From Oxalobacteraceae bacterium OTU3CINTB1 (GTDB taxonomy: Bacteria; Pseudomonadota; Gammaproteobacteria; Burkholderiales; Burkholderiaceae_D), in contig CP099652.1 of assembly GCA_024123955.1 (NCBI GenBank), positions 1,364,001 to 1,428,000 on the forward strand: a DNA stretch of 64,000 nt. Direction: 5' to 3'. Of the stretch, positions 28,235-36,657 are shown one piece after another (position 1 is the first letter of the stretch; each line of letters starts with the position of its first letter). The notes beneath the pieces were generated by a model that was given only the letters and a program-made list of their open reading frames with translations, ran no database searches and was not told the origin of the DNA. The position numbers were made by a program, and so were the translations under genes.

Positions 28235-29536
28235 ATGCGTATTTTCTATTCGATGATGTGGTGGCTGGCCATGCCGCTGGTGCTGGCGCGTCTGTGGCTG
28301 CGCGGCCGCAAGGAGCCCGGCTATCGCGGGTACTGGGGCGAGCGGCTGGGTTTTTACGGCGCCGCTTCGGCTTCCTCCAGCGCCGCGCCGGTGCTGTGGG
28401 TGCACGCGGTGTCCGTCGGCGAAACCCGCGCGGCCGAGCCGTTGATCGACGCGCTGCTGGCCGAGTACCCGAACGGCCGCATCATCTTGACCCACATGAC
28501 GCCGACCGGGCGCGCCACCGGCCAGTCGCTGTTCTCCAAGCATGGCGCGCGGCTGGCGCAATCGTATCTGCCGTACGACACCGGCACCATGGTCGGTCGC
28601 TTCATCCAGCATTTCAAACCGGCGGTCTGCATTCTGATGGAGACGGAGGTCTGGCCTAACCTGATCGCCACCTGCGGCGCGCGCGGCGTGCCGGTGGTGT
28701 TGGCCAACGCGCGATTGTCCGAGCGTTCGCTGCGCAAGGCGGGGCGTCTCGGTTCGCTGATCCTGGACGCGGCGCGCGGCATCTCGCTGGTCGCCGCGCA
28801 AACCGAGGCCGATGCGCAGCGCGTGCGCTCGCTCGGCGTCAAGCAGGTGGAAGTCACCGGCAGCATCAAGTTCGACGTGATGGTGCCGGATGCGGCGCTG
28901 GCCACCGGCGCGGCGCTGCGCAAAGCCATCGGCGCGCGTCCGGTGCTGCTGTTCGCCAGCACGCGCGAAGGCGAGGAGGCGTTGATACTGCGGGCGGTAC
29001 GCGAGGGCCGCTCCGAGCTGCCGGCAAACGTGCTGTTGCTGATCGTGCCGCGCCATCCGCAGCGTTTCGACGAAGTGGCGAAGATGGTCGGCGAGGCGGG
29101 GCTCAATGTGCAGCGACGTAGCCAACTGGCGCTGGACGGCGCGGCCGAGGGTTCCATTCCGGCTTATATCGATGTGCTGCTGGGCGATTCGATGGGCGAG
29201 ATGTTCGCCTATTACGCGGCGTGCGACTGCACCTTTGTCGGCGGCAGCCTGTTACCGCTGGGCGGGCAGAATTTGATCGAGCCGGCGGCGCTGGGCAAGC
29301 CGGTGCTGATCGGTCCGCATACCTTTAACTTCGCCGAATCGACCGAGGACGCGCTGGCCGCCGGCGGCGCGCAGCGCGTGGCCGACGCGGCCGGGCTGGT
29401 GACCGCTGCCGCGCGCCTGCTGCGCGACGACGCGGCGCGCGCCACGATGGGGCGAGGCGCGCTGGCGTTCGCCAACCAGTACCGTGGCGCCACCCGCCGC
29501 ACCCTGGCGCTGTTGGCGCCGCTCATTAAGCACTGA
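28235..29536 (+). CDS. waaA: 3-deoxy-D-manno-octulosonic acid transferase
   Basis: A GT30 enzyme of 433 residues that adds Kdo to lipid IV-A. It has the short N-terminal hydrophobic anchor (MWWLAMPLVLARL), then VHAVSVGETRAAEPL with the catalytic glutamate, MTPTGRATG, and the donor region GGSLLPLGGQNLIEPAALGK. The gene lies directly after waaC on the same strand, completing an LPS-core pair. Confidence 0.96.
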   Translation: MRIFYSMMWWLAMPLVLARLWLRGRKEPGYRGYWGERLGFYGAASASSSAAPVLWVHAVSVGETRAAEPLIDALLAEYPNGRIILTHMTPTGRATGQSLFSKHGARLAQSYLPYDTGTMVGRFIQHFKPAVCILMETEVWPNLIATCGARGVPVVLANARLSERSLRKAGRLGSLILDAARGISLVAAQTEADAQRVRSLGVKQVEVTGSIKFDVMVPDAALATGAALRKAIGARPVLLFASTREGEEALILRAVREGRSELPANVLLLIVPRHPQRFDEVAKMVGEAGLNVQRRSQLALDGAAEGSIPAYIDVLLGDSMGEMFAYYAACDCTFVGGSLLPLGGQNLIEPAALGKPVLIGPHTFNFAESTEDALAAGGAQRVADAAGLVTAAARLLRDDAARATMGRGALAFANQYRGATRRTLALLAPLIKH

Positions 29537-29579
29537 TCCGCGCTGATCCGGCGCCGATCCGGCGGCCGTCCGGCCACGC

Positions 29580-29759
29580 TTAGCCGCCGCCGATCCCTTC
29601 GGTAATGATGCCGGTCCCGCCGCAGTTGCTGCACGGGATGGTATCGTCCTCGTCCAAGATACGGCCGGTGCCGTGGCAAATCGGACAGACGTCGTCCCCG
29701 GTGCCTGGTGTACCGGCGGCCGCTTCGTCGCCTGGGTTGATGGGTGCGTTTTCGCTCAT
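29580..29759 (-). CDS. 59-residue DnaJ-type zinc-knuckle protein
   Basis: A small protein of 59 residues. The first 20 residues are acidic and flexible. Then come two CxxC pairs, CPICHGTG and CSNCGGTG, separated by about 14 residues, as in one zinc unit of the DnaJ cysteine-rich domain. It ends in a glycine tail (GIGGG). The ATG at 29759 has GGAGGCGATC in front, a strong ribosome binding site. It is convergent with waaA. Similar tiny proteins may be metal-bound chaperone adaptors, but I cannot assign a function. Confidence 0.8.
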   Translation of the reverse strand: MSENAPINPGDEAAAGTPGTGDDVCPICHGTGRILDEDDTIPCSNCGGTGIITEGIGGG

Positions 29760-29841
29760 GATCGCCTCCGAGAAATGGTGGTCGAATCATTGTAGACCGG
29801 TCGAAACGACACCCCGATCCGATTGAAATAAAGAAAGAAAA

Positions 29842-29879
29842 ACGTAGGGCGGATCAGGCGGCCGCCGTGATCCGCCATG
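29842..29879. repeat. single copy of the palindromic repeat seen at 11529
   Basis: ACGTAGGGCGGAT followed by an inverted repeat, GGCGGATCA (29848-29856) with TGATCCGCC (29868-29876), then ATG. The sequence matches the left half of the 11529-11624 element with few changes. It lies in the gap after the patatin-like gene on the minus strand, downstream of its stop. Confidence 0.75.
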
Positions 29880-29898
29880 AGCCGCCAGTTGCGCGTGC

Positions 29899-30975
29899 TT
29901 AAGCAGCCATCTCGGTATCATCCGCGAAGCGCAACACGTCGGCGTTCTGACGGCAGAAGCGCGTCGCCGCCTTGTAGCCCACGTCAAACAACAACTGCAT
30001 GTTCGACGTCGACCAGTCCATCGTGTACGGAATATGCTGATCCGGCACGGCGGCCATCAGCTCCAGCTTGAGCATGTGGCGCTTCGGCTCGCCCGTTTTG
30101 TGGTCGGTGTTGTGCTCCAGCTCGAACAAACGCAGTTGCTGCTTCGAAATGTTGACCAGTGGCGTGATCATCGAACCGACCCACGAGTCGTACAGGTCGC
30201 GCGGCTTGCGCAGCAGGCGTTCGTCGCCCAGGATGTCGAGCACCACCAGCACGTCCGTATCCGCGTGCTCGCCCTTGCCTTCGATGAACGGGTCGAAATT
30301 CAGCGTTTCGAGCGCCGCGCCCTCGATATAGTCCTCGCCGTCGATCGTGGTCGGCGCGTACAGGAACGGGAACGACAGCGCGGCGCGCACGTGTTCGACC
30401 TGGATCTCGCGCTTGTCCCAGATCTTCATGCTGTGCTGGTTCAGGTTGTAGGCGTTGATGTAGAACTCCGGCTTCATCGTCGAGATGGCCGAGAAGTCGA
30501 TGGTGCCTTCCAGGAACGGCGCGTGGGCGCACAAACCGAGGCTTTTCGACGACAGGTTCGACGGCGACATCGTCGACATCATCAGCTGGGTCCAGTCGGC
30601 CCAAGGCACCGAACCACCCAGCACGCTTTGCAGGCCCGGGAACGCCGAATTGCCGACCTGCGGCGAGAACACGCCACGGAAGGCGTCTGCTTCCTTGCCC
30701 GGCTTATGGAAAAGCTTGTAATTGACCGGCATCATTTTGTAGATGGTGTCGGCCACGCCGGTGTCGGCCCAGCGCTTGAGCGCCTCGCGCGGCGAACCTT
30801 CCAGCGGCGCCGTGTAGAGCAGGCCCATCAGCACGCCCGCGCCCGAGGCGGAAATCACGTCGAACTCGACTTCCTGATCGAGGAAAGCAGCCAGCGCACC
30901 CGCTATCAATGGCGAATTTGGCGCACCGCCGCCCAGTACCAAACCCATCTTTTTGGTTGCACTTGCCTGACCCAT
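29899..30975 (-). CDS. patatin-fold protein, apparently without the catalytic dyad
   Basis: A patatin-like protein of 358 residues. The oxyanion-hole sequence GLVLGGGAPNSPLIAGAL is present near 11-28. The nucleophile elbow, normally G-x-S-x-G as in ISGTSAGAL, reads ISASGAGVL here, so the expected Ser is Gly45 and a Ser sits one place earlier. The second motif, usually DG(G/A), is YIEGAALETLNFDPF, so Asp is Glu. I infer a degenerate or altered lipase. ATG 30975 (GGGGGT five bases upstream) is preferred to GTG 30996. The gene stands alone between the waaA side and the minus-strand operon. Confidence 0.8.
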   Translation of the reverse strand: MGQASATKKMGLVLGGGAPNSPLIAGALAAFLDQEVEFDVISASGAGVLMGLLYTAPLEGSPREALKRWADTGVADTIYKMMPVNYKLFHKPGKEADAFRGVFSPQVGNSAFPGLQSVLGGSVPWADWTQLMMSTMSPSNLSSKSLGLCAHAPFLEGTIDFSAISTMKPEFYINAYNLNQHSMKIWDKREIQVEHVRAALSFPFLYAPTTIDGEDYIEGAALETLNFDPFIEGKGEHADTDVLVVLDILGDERLLRKPRDLYDSWVGSMITPLVNISKQQLRLFELEHNTDHKTGEPKRHMLKLELMAAVPDQHIPYTMDWSTSNMQLLFDVGYKAATRFCRQNADVLRFADDTEMAA

Positions 30976-31161
30976 ATAACCCCCGTTTAGTGACACAATT
31001 TGCTGTTTATTTAACTCAGATCAACCTGAACATGAGACAAAATACCACAGTTAATTCCGTAGGGCAATAAAATTGTGCAGTGCAATATGAAAGTGACGGG
31101 CTGGGGCGAACTCAGCAGTAAGCAGGAAGATGGCGTCGAAAGAGCGTGAAATAGAGTTATT

Positions 31162-32223
31162 TCAGGCAAACAGCACAGGCAACTCCTGCGCCCGTTTGCG
31201 CAGCAGGTTCTTCGCTTCGTCGTATTCGGGATAGATGCGGCCGACCGTGTTCCAGAAGTCGGCGCTGTGGTTCATTTCCAGCGTGTGCGCCAGTTCGTGG
31301 GCGACCACGTAGTCGATCAGCGGCAGCGAGAAGTGGATCAGTTTCCAGTTCAGGCGGATCTTGCGGTCGACCGTGCACGAGCCCCAGCGCGTGCCGGCCG
31401 ACGACAGCCCGAACGAGTGGTAGCTGACGCCCAGGCGACCCGCATACAGGTCCAGGCGCTGCTCGAACAGCACTTTGGCCTCCTGCTGGTACCAGGACTT
31501 GACCCGCTCCTTGAGCAGCGTCTCGGTGGCGCCGGGCACCAGCACCATCGACAGCTCGCGCGTGGCCGGGTTGTAGCTGGTGCGATTGCGTCCGCCCACC
31601 AGCAGCCGCAGGGTGATGTCGGCGCCCAGATACGGAAGCTGCGCGCCGTCGATCCATTCCACCGGCGGCTTTTGCAGCCGCGCGGCGCGCCGTTCGCGCC
31701 GTTCTTTGAGTTTGCTCAGTATCCAATGCTGCTTGGTGCGGATGGCGTTGTCGATTTCGGCGATGCTGATGCGCTTGGGCGCGGTCACGCGCAGGCCGTC
31801 GTCGTCGATCATGAAGCCGATCGAGCGGCGCGTCGAGCGGCGCAGTTCATATTCGAGGATGAATTCACCGACCATCAACTGGCGCTTGGCCGTCGTCGGC
31901 TGCTCGGACGTCGGAGGCGCCACGCGCGGCTTGACCGGGACCGCCGTGGTCGGGGGCACAACAACCGGCGCCACCGGCGGCGCTATGTACGGGGATATCG
32001 GAGGAGGATTGCTGGAAGAAGGAGGGACCGACCACACCGGCGACGTGTAGACAGGTTTGGTAGAGGATAGCTGGCCTTGACCCTGCGCCTGCGCCTCCCG
32101 TGCGAACAGGTCAAGCTGGCTGGCGTCGTCTTTCGGCGACGCCGGCTTCACCAACGTGGCGAGATCGTCTAGCCAGCGTTGTAGGCGTGGGGCGAAATGA
32201 CGCGCATTTCTGATTCTATCCAA
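31162..32223 (-). CDS. YgjP/WSS-type zinc metallopeptidase-like protein
   Basis: A protein of 353 residues. The N-terminal third is proline-rich and low complexity (PPSSSNPPPISPY). The C-terminal 190 residues form a YgjP-like (DUF45) metallopeptidase domain with HELAH and, 19 residues on, NHSADFWNTV, the third ligand region. RWGSCTVDRKIRLNW is also a family signature. The start is TTG at 32223 with CAGGTGG five bases before it. This places its start inside the 3' end of the preceding plsC gene (about 55 bases), so translation is coupled. Substrate unknown. Confidence 0.87.
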   Translation of the reverse strand: MDRIRNARHFAPRLQRWLDDLATLVKPASPKDDASQLDLFAREAQAQGQGQLSSTKPVYTSPVWSVPPSSSNPPPISPYIAPPVAPVVVPPTTAVPVKPRVAPPTSEQPTTAKRQLMVGEFILEYELRRSTRRSIGFMIDDDGLRVTAPKRISIAEIDNAIRTKQHWILSKLKERRERRAARLQKPPVEWIDGAQLPYLGADITLRLLVGGRNRTSYNPATRELSMVLVPGATETLLKERVKSWYQQEAKVLFEQRLDLYAGRLGVSYHSFGLSSAGTRWGSCTVDRKIRLNWKLIHFSLPLIDYVVAHELAHTLEMNHSADFWNTVGRIYPEYDEAKNLLRKRAQELPVLFA

Positions 32224-32909
32224 GTTTCCACCTGTTGCATCATGCCGTCCGGAGTTTGACCTTCTGGCGAAATTGGCTTACCTATCGATACTGTAACAAG
32301 GCCGGGCCGTTTGATGAAAGAGTTTTTTGGCCAGCACTCGCCGGAGTTGTGCGCGATCGGCACCACCACGGCGCCGGTCGCGATGGCGAGGCGCGTACCG
32401 CCGCTTTTGTACTTGCCGGCCTGGCCGACGGGAATCCGCGTCCCCTCGGGGAACATGATAATCCATTGGCCGTCGGCGAGCCGTCGCTTGCCGTGGCGGA
32501 CCACGTGCTTGAACGCGTTCTTGCCTTGCTTGCGGTCGATCGGGATCATGCGCAGCAGCGCCATCGCCCAGCCGAAGAACGGAATATAGAGGATTTCCTT
32601 CTTGAAGACGAACACCAATGGGCGCGGCAGGTTAGGCAGCAGGAAGATGGTTTCCCACGCCGACTGGTGCTTCGACAGCACCACCGCCGGCGCGTCCGGG
32701 AAATTCTCGGCGCCCTTGATTTCGTAGCGGATGCCGCAGATAACCTTGGCGCACCAGACGATGAACACATTCCAGCGCGCGGTGACCCAGAAGCGCTTGT
32801 TGTACGGCAGCGGCGCGGCCAGGAAGCACACCAGCGCCCAGACCACGGTCGATATCACCATGATGATGGTGAAAATCAGGGAACGCAAAAACAATACGGG
32901 ATGACCCAA
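32169..32909 (-). CDS. second 1-acylglycerol-3-phosphate acyltransferase-like protein
   Basis: A membrane acyltransferase of about 246 residues. A long hydrophobic N-terminus is followed by the acceptor box KHQSAWET, where the usual HX4D is HX4E, and then by FPEGTRIPVG. This HQSAWE variant is, as far as I recall, common in betaproteobacterial PlsC paralogues. No ATG fits. TTG 32909 has GGAG six bases upstream and is my choice; TTG 32921 is an alternative. It lies between gmhB and the metallopeptidase gene in the minus-strand operon. Confidence 0.87.
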   Translation of the reverse strand: MGHPVLFLRSLIFTIIMVISTVVWALVCFLAAPLPYNKRFWVTARWNVFIVWCAKVICGIRYEIKGAENFPDAPAVVLSKHQSAWETIFLLPNLPRPLVFVFKKEILYIPFFGWAMALLRMIPIDRKQGKNAFKHVVRHGKRRLADGQWIIMFPEGTRIPVGQAGKYKSGGTRLAIATGAVVVPIAHNSGECWPKNSFIKRPGLVTVSIGKPISPEGQTPDGMMQQVETWIESEMRVISPHAYNAG

Positions 32910-32929
32910 TGCAGACTCCAAATACTTTG

Positions 32930-33511
32930 TTAGCTAACGACGTGCAGCGCCGGCGGCACGCTGGTTTTAAGCAGGTGGACCACCATCGCCGCCAGGTCCG
33001 GGAACACCAGGGTGCCGGGCGGCAGGCCGCCGGTTTGCTGGGTTTTCTCGCCCTTGCCGGTCAGGACCAGGTAAGGCACGCAGCCGGTGACGTAGCCGGC
33101 CTGCAGGTCGCGCAGCGAGTCGCCCACCACCGGCACGCCTTTGAGGCTGACCTTGTAGCGCTGCGAGATCTCGTTGAACATGCCCGGTTTCGGCTTGCGG
33201 CAGTCGCAGTTGTCGGCCGCCGCGTGGGGGCAGAAGAACACGGCATCGATGTCGGCGCCGACCTGCTGCGCCAGATGGTGCATCTTGGCGTGGATGGCGT
33301 TGAGGATCGTCATGTCGAAGAACTCGCGCGCGATGCCCGACTGGTTCGACGCGATCACCACGCGATAGCCGGCCTGGTTCAGGCGTGCGATCGCTTCGAG
33401 CGAGCCGGGGATGGGAATCCACTCGGCCGGCGACTTGATGAAATCGGGCGAATCATGGTTGATGACGCCGTCGCGATCGAGGATGATCAGTTTCAAGGAC
33501 GGCGTACCCAT
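32930..33511 (-). CDS. gmhB: D-glycero-beta-D-manno-heptose-1,7-bisphosphate 7-phosphatase
   Basis: A HAD-family phosphatase of 193 residues that removes the 7-phosphate during ADP-heptose synthesis. Motif I is ILDRDGVIN (two catalytic aspartates), motif II is ASNQSGIAR, and a zinc loop with HAAADNCDCRKPKPGM follows. The ATG at 33511 abuts the glyS stop with no gap. The product feeds the heptose pathway used by WaaC (27216). Confidence 0.95.
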   Translation of the reverse strand: MGTPSLKLIILDRDGVINHDSPDFIKSPAEWIPIPGSLEAIARLNQAGYRVVIASNQSGIAREFFDMTILNAIHAKMHHLAQQVGADIDAVFFCPHAAADNCDCRKPKPGMFNEISQRYKVSLKGVPVVGDSLRDLQAGYVTGCVPYLVLTGKGEKTQQTGGLPPGTLVFPDLAAMVVHLLKTSVPPALHVVS

Positions 33512-35620
33512 TTAGGCCGCCAGTTTCGAAATGTCGGCCACGCGATTCATCATGCCATGCAGCGATGACAGCAAAGCCAGACGGTTGTTGCGCAGGGCGA
33601 CGTCTTCGGCCATGACCATGACGTCGTTGAAGAAGGCGTCGACTTCGTCGCGCAGCTGCGCCAGGGTCTTGAGCGCGTCGGCGAAATCGCCCCGGATGAA
33701 GGCGGCGTCGATGTCCGGCTGCACGCGCGTGACGGCGGCGGCCAGGTTCTTCTCGGCTTCGTCCTGCAGCAGCGCCGGATCGACGGCGCTGGTGCCGGCG
33801 GCGCTCAGCGCCTCTTCGTTCTTCTTCAGGATGTTGGTGATGCGCTTGTTGGCGGCGGCCAGCGAGGCAGCTTCCGGCAGCGCGGCGAAGGCCTTGACGG
33901 CCTCCAGGCGCTGCACGATGTCGTCCAGGCGGTCCGGATTCTGGGCCACCACCGCTTCGATCTCGTTCGGCGAGAAGCCGCGCTCGCGCAGGATGCCGCG
34001 CAGGCGGTCCAGCATGAAGGCGGTGACTTCCAGGACCGGGTCCTTGAAGCCGGCGATGCCGGTGAACTGCTGCGCGGCCGAATCGAGCAGGCCGCGGATC
34101 GACAGCATCAGGCGTTTTTCGATCAGCATGCGCAGCACGCCCAGCGCGTGGCGGCGCAGCGCGAAGGGGTCCTTGTCGCCGGTGGGCTGCAGGCCGATCG
34201 ACCAGATGCCGACCAGGGTTTCGAGCTTGTCGGCCAGCGCCACGGCGGTGCCGGTGACGGTCGACGGCAGCGCGTCGCCGGCGAAGCGCGGCTGGTAGTG
34301 CTCGGAGGCGGCCAGCGCCACGTCTTCCGGCTCGCCGTCATTGCGGGCGTAGTAGGTGCCCATGATGCCTTGCAGCTCGGGGAACTCGCCGACCATGTCG
34401 GTCAGCAGGTCGGCCTTGGAGAGCTTGGCGGCGCGGGTGGCCAGCGCGGAATCGCCGCCGACCTGGGTGGCGATGAAGCCGGCCAGCGCGCTGACACGCT
34501 CGCTGCGTTCGGCCTGGGTGCCCAGCTTGTTGTGATAGACCACGTTCTTGAGCAGCGGCAGGCGCGACTCCAGCGTTTTCTTCTTATCCTGCTCGAAGAA
34601 GAACTTGGCGTCGGACAGGCGCGGACGCACCACGCGCTCGTTGCCGCCGATGATGGCGGCCGGCGTGTCGGTGGCGATGTTGGAGACGATCAGGAAGCGC
34701 GAACGTAGCTTGCCGTCGGCGTCCGTCAGCGCGAAGTATTTCTGGTTGGTCTGCATGGTCAGGATCAGGCATTCCTGCGGCACGGCCAGGAACTCTTCCT
34801 CGAACTTGCATTCGTAGACCACCGGCCATTCGACCAATGCCGTTACCTCATCCAGCAGCGATTCAGGCATCAGCACCTGGTCGGCGCCGGCCTTGGCCAG
34901 CAGGTCGGCGCGGATCTGTTCCTTGCGCTGTTCGACGCTGGCCAGTACTTTGCCCTGTGATTTCAGGGTCTCGGCGTAGCTGTCCGCATCGGCGATGGTC
35001 ACGGCGCGTTGGCCCGGCGCGGTCAGGAAGCGGTGGCCTTCGGTCACGTTCGACGCGGTCAGTCCCAACAGGGTCAGTGGCAGCACGGTGGCGCCGTGCA
35101 GCGCGATCAGGCTGTGGGCCGGACGCACGAATTGCACGGTGGCGCCGTCCGGACGCTGGTAGCTCATCACTTTAGGGATCGGCAGCTTGGCGACCGATTC
35201 CTCCAGCGCCGCTTGCAGGCCCGATTGCAGCGCGCTGCCGGCCGCCGTGTAGGTGTGGAAGAAGCTTTCGGCCTTGCCGTCCTGCGCGCGTTCCAGGTCG
35301 GCCACGGTCAGGTTCGGGAAGCCCAGCGCGGCCAGTTTCTTGGCCAGCGGTGGCGTGCCGTTGCCGGCGGCGTCCAGCGCGACCGACACCGGCAGCACTT
35401 TTTCGCGGATCGATTTGTCGGGCGACGTGGCGCGCACCTTGGTGATGGAGACGGCCAGGCGGCGCGGCGAGGCGAACGAGGTGGCGACGCTGTCGGCTTC
35501 GAGGAAGTCGCGCGCTTTCAGGCCGTTGACGATGCCGGCGGCGAAGGCCGCGCCCAGCTTGGCAAGCGCCTTCGGCGGCAGTTCTTCGGTCAGCAGTTCG
35601 ATGAGGAGGGTCTGGGTCAT
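33512..35620 (-). CDS. glyS: glycyl-tRNA synthetase beta subunit
   Basis: The beta chain of the bacterial (alpha2-beta2) glycyl-tRNA synthetase, 702 residues, which carries the tRNA-binding and editing-like domains. It begins with [16 protein letters not shown], the family start. Central blocks such as TEGHRFL and NQKYFAL, and the C-terminal anticodon-binding region, are present. The gene follows glyQ by five bases and precedes gmhB. Confidence 0.97.
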   Translation of the reverse strand: MTQTLLIELLTEELPPKALAKLGAAFAAGIVNGLKARDFLEADSVATSFASPRRLAVSITKVRATSPDKSIREKVLPVSVALDAAGNGTPPLAKKLAALGFPNLTVADLERAQDGKAESFFHTYTAAGSALQSGLQAALEESVAKLPIPKVMSYQRPDGATVQFVRPAHSLIALHGATVLPLTLLGLTASNVTEGHRFLTAPGQRAVTIADADSYAETLKSQGKVLASVEQRKEQIRADLLAKAGADQVLMPESLLDEVTALVEWPVVYECKFEEEFLAVPQECLILTMQTNQKYFALTDADGKLRSRFLIVSNIATDTPAAIIGGNERVVRPRLSDAKFFFEQDKKKTLESRLPLLKNVVYHNKLGTQAERSERVSALAGFIATQVGGDSALATRAAKLSKADLLTDMVGEFPELQGIMGTYYARNDGEPEDVALAASEHYQPRFAGDALPSTVTGTAVALADKLETLVGIWSIGLQPTGDKDPFALRRHALGVLRMLIEKRLMLSIRGLLDSAAQQFTGIAGFKDPVLEVTAFMLDRLRGILRERGFSPNEIEAVVAQNPDRLDDIVQRLEAVKAFAALPEAASLAAANKRITNILKKNEEALSAAGTSAVDPALLQDEAEKNLAAAVTRVQPDIDAAFIRGDFADALKTLAQLRDEVDAFFNDVMVMAEDVALRNNRLALLSSLHGMMNRVADISKLAA

Positions 35621-35625
35621 ATTAT

Positions 35626-36558
35626 TTATACAGTTTGTTCAGCAGCAGCGGCGGTCGTCGCCAAGGCGATGGCCATCGGGAAGCCCAGGCGCTCGCGCGA
35701 CTCGTAGTAGGCCTGCGCCACAAGGCGCGACAGGGCGCGCACGCGGCCGATGTAGGCGGCGCGTTCGGTCACCGAGATGGCGCCGCGCGCGTCCAGCAGG
35801 TTGAAGCTGTGCGACGCCTTCATGATTTGCTCATAGGCCGGCAACGTCAGTTGCGCCTCGATCAGGCGCTTGGCTTCCGATTCGTGGTTGTTGAATTGGG
35901 CGAACAGCAGTTCGGCGTTCGAATGTTCGAAGTTGTAGGCCGATTGTTCGACCTCGTTCTGGTGGAAGACGTCGCCGTATTTGAGCGTCTTGGTCTCGCC
36001 GTTCTCTTCCCACGTGGTCCAAACCAGGTCGTACATGTTTTCCACGCCCTGCAGGTACATCGCCAGACGCTCGATACCATAGGTGATCTCGCCCAGCACC
36101 GGCTTGCAATCGAGGCCGCCGACCTGCTGGAAGTAGGTGAACTGCGTTACCTCCATCCCGTTCAGCCACACTTCCCAGCCGAGGCCCCAGGCGCCCAGGG
36201 TCGGCGATTCCCAGTCGTCTTCGACGAAGCGCACATCATTCTGTTTCAGGTCCAGGCCCAGCGCCTCCAGCGAGCCGAGATACAGGTCGAGGATGTTTTC
36301 CGGCGCCGGCTTCATCACCACTTGGTACTGGTAGTAGTGCTGGCCGCGGTTCGGGTTCTCGCCATAGCGGCCATCCTTCGGACGGCGCGACGGCTGCACG
36401 TAGGCGGCGCGCCATGGCTCCGGGCCGATGGCGCGCAGGAAGGTCCCGGTGTGGAAGGTGCCGGCGCCGACTTCCATGTCGTAGGGCTGGAGCAGGGCGC
36501 AGCCTTGCTTGTCCCAGTAGGTTTGCAAGGTCAGAATGATTTGTTGAAATGTCAGCAT
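35626..36558 (-). CDS. glyQ: glycyl-tRNA synthetase alpha subunit
   Basis: The catalytic alpha chain, a class II synthetase of 310 residues. It opens with [24 protein letters not shown] and contains [19 protein letters not shown], both nearly invariant in GlyQ. Start ATG 36558. A TAAAAT box on the minus strand at 36625-36630 could be part of a promoter in the 99-base gap after lnt. I found no glycine riboswitch there. Confidence 0.97.
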   Translation of the reverse strand: MLTFQQIILTLQTYWDKQGCALLQPYDMEVGAGTFHTGTFLRAIGPEPWRAAYVQPSRRPKDGRYGENPNRGQHYYQYQVVMKPAPENILDLYLGSLEALGLDLKQNDVRFVEDDWESPTLGAWGLGWEVWLNGMEVTQFTYFQQVGGLDCKPVLGEITYGIERLAMYLQGVENMYDLVWTTWEENGETKTLKYGDVFHQNEVEQSAYNFEHSNAELLFAQFNNHESEAKRLIEAQLTLPAYEQIMKASHSFNLLDARGAISVTERAAYIGRVRALSRLVAQAYYESRERLGFPMAIALATTAAAAEQTV

Positions 36559-36657
36559 CTTGTGTGGTCGATGGCACGCCTCGCGGGGCGAGGGACGTGC
36601 GGTTGCGGTTATGCTAAAGGGGCAATTTTAGCGGGTTTTGCCGGCAGACTGTGGAGA

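Noticed and set aside
36559..36657. Glycine riboswitch upstream of glyQ
   Set aside because: The 99-base gap has no tandem aptamer core or matching stems. Glycine riboswitches usually precede gcv genes.
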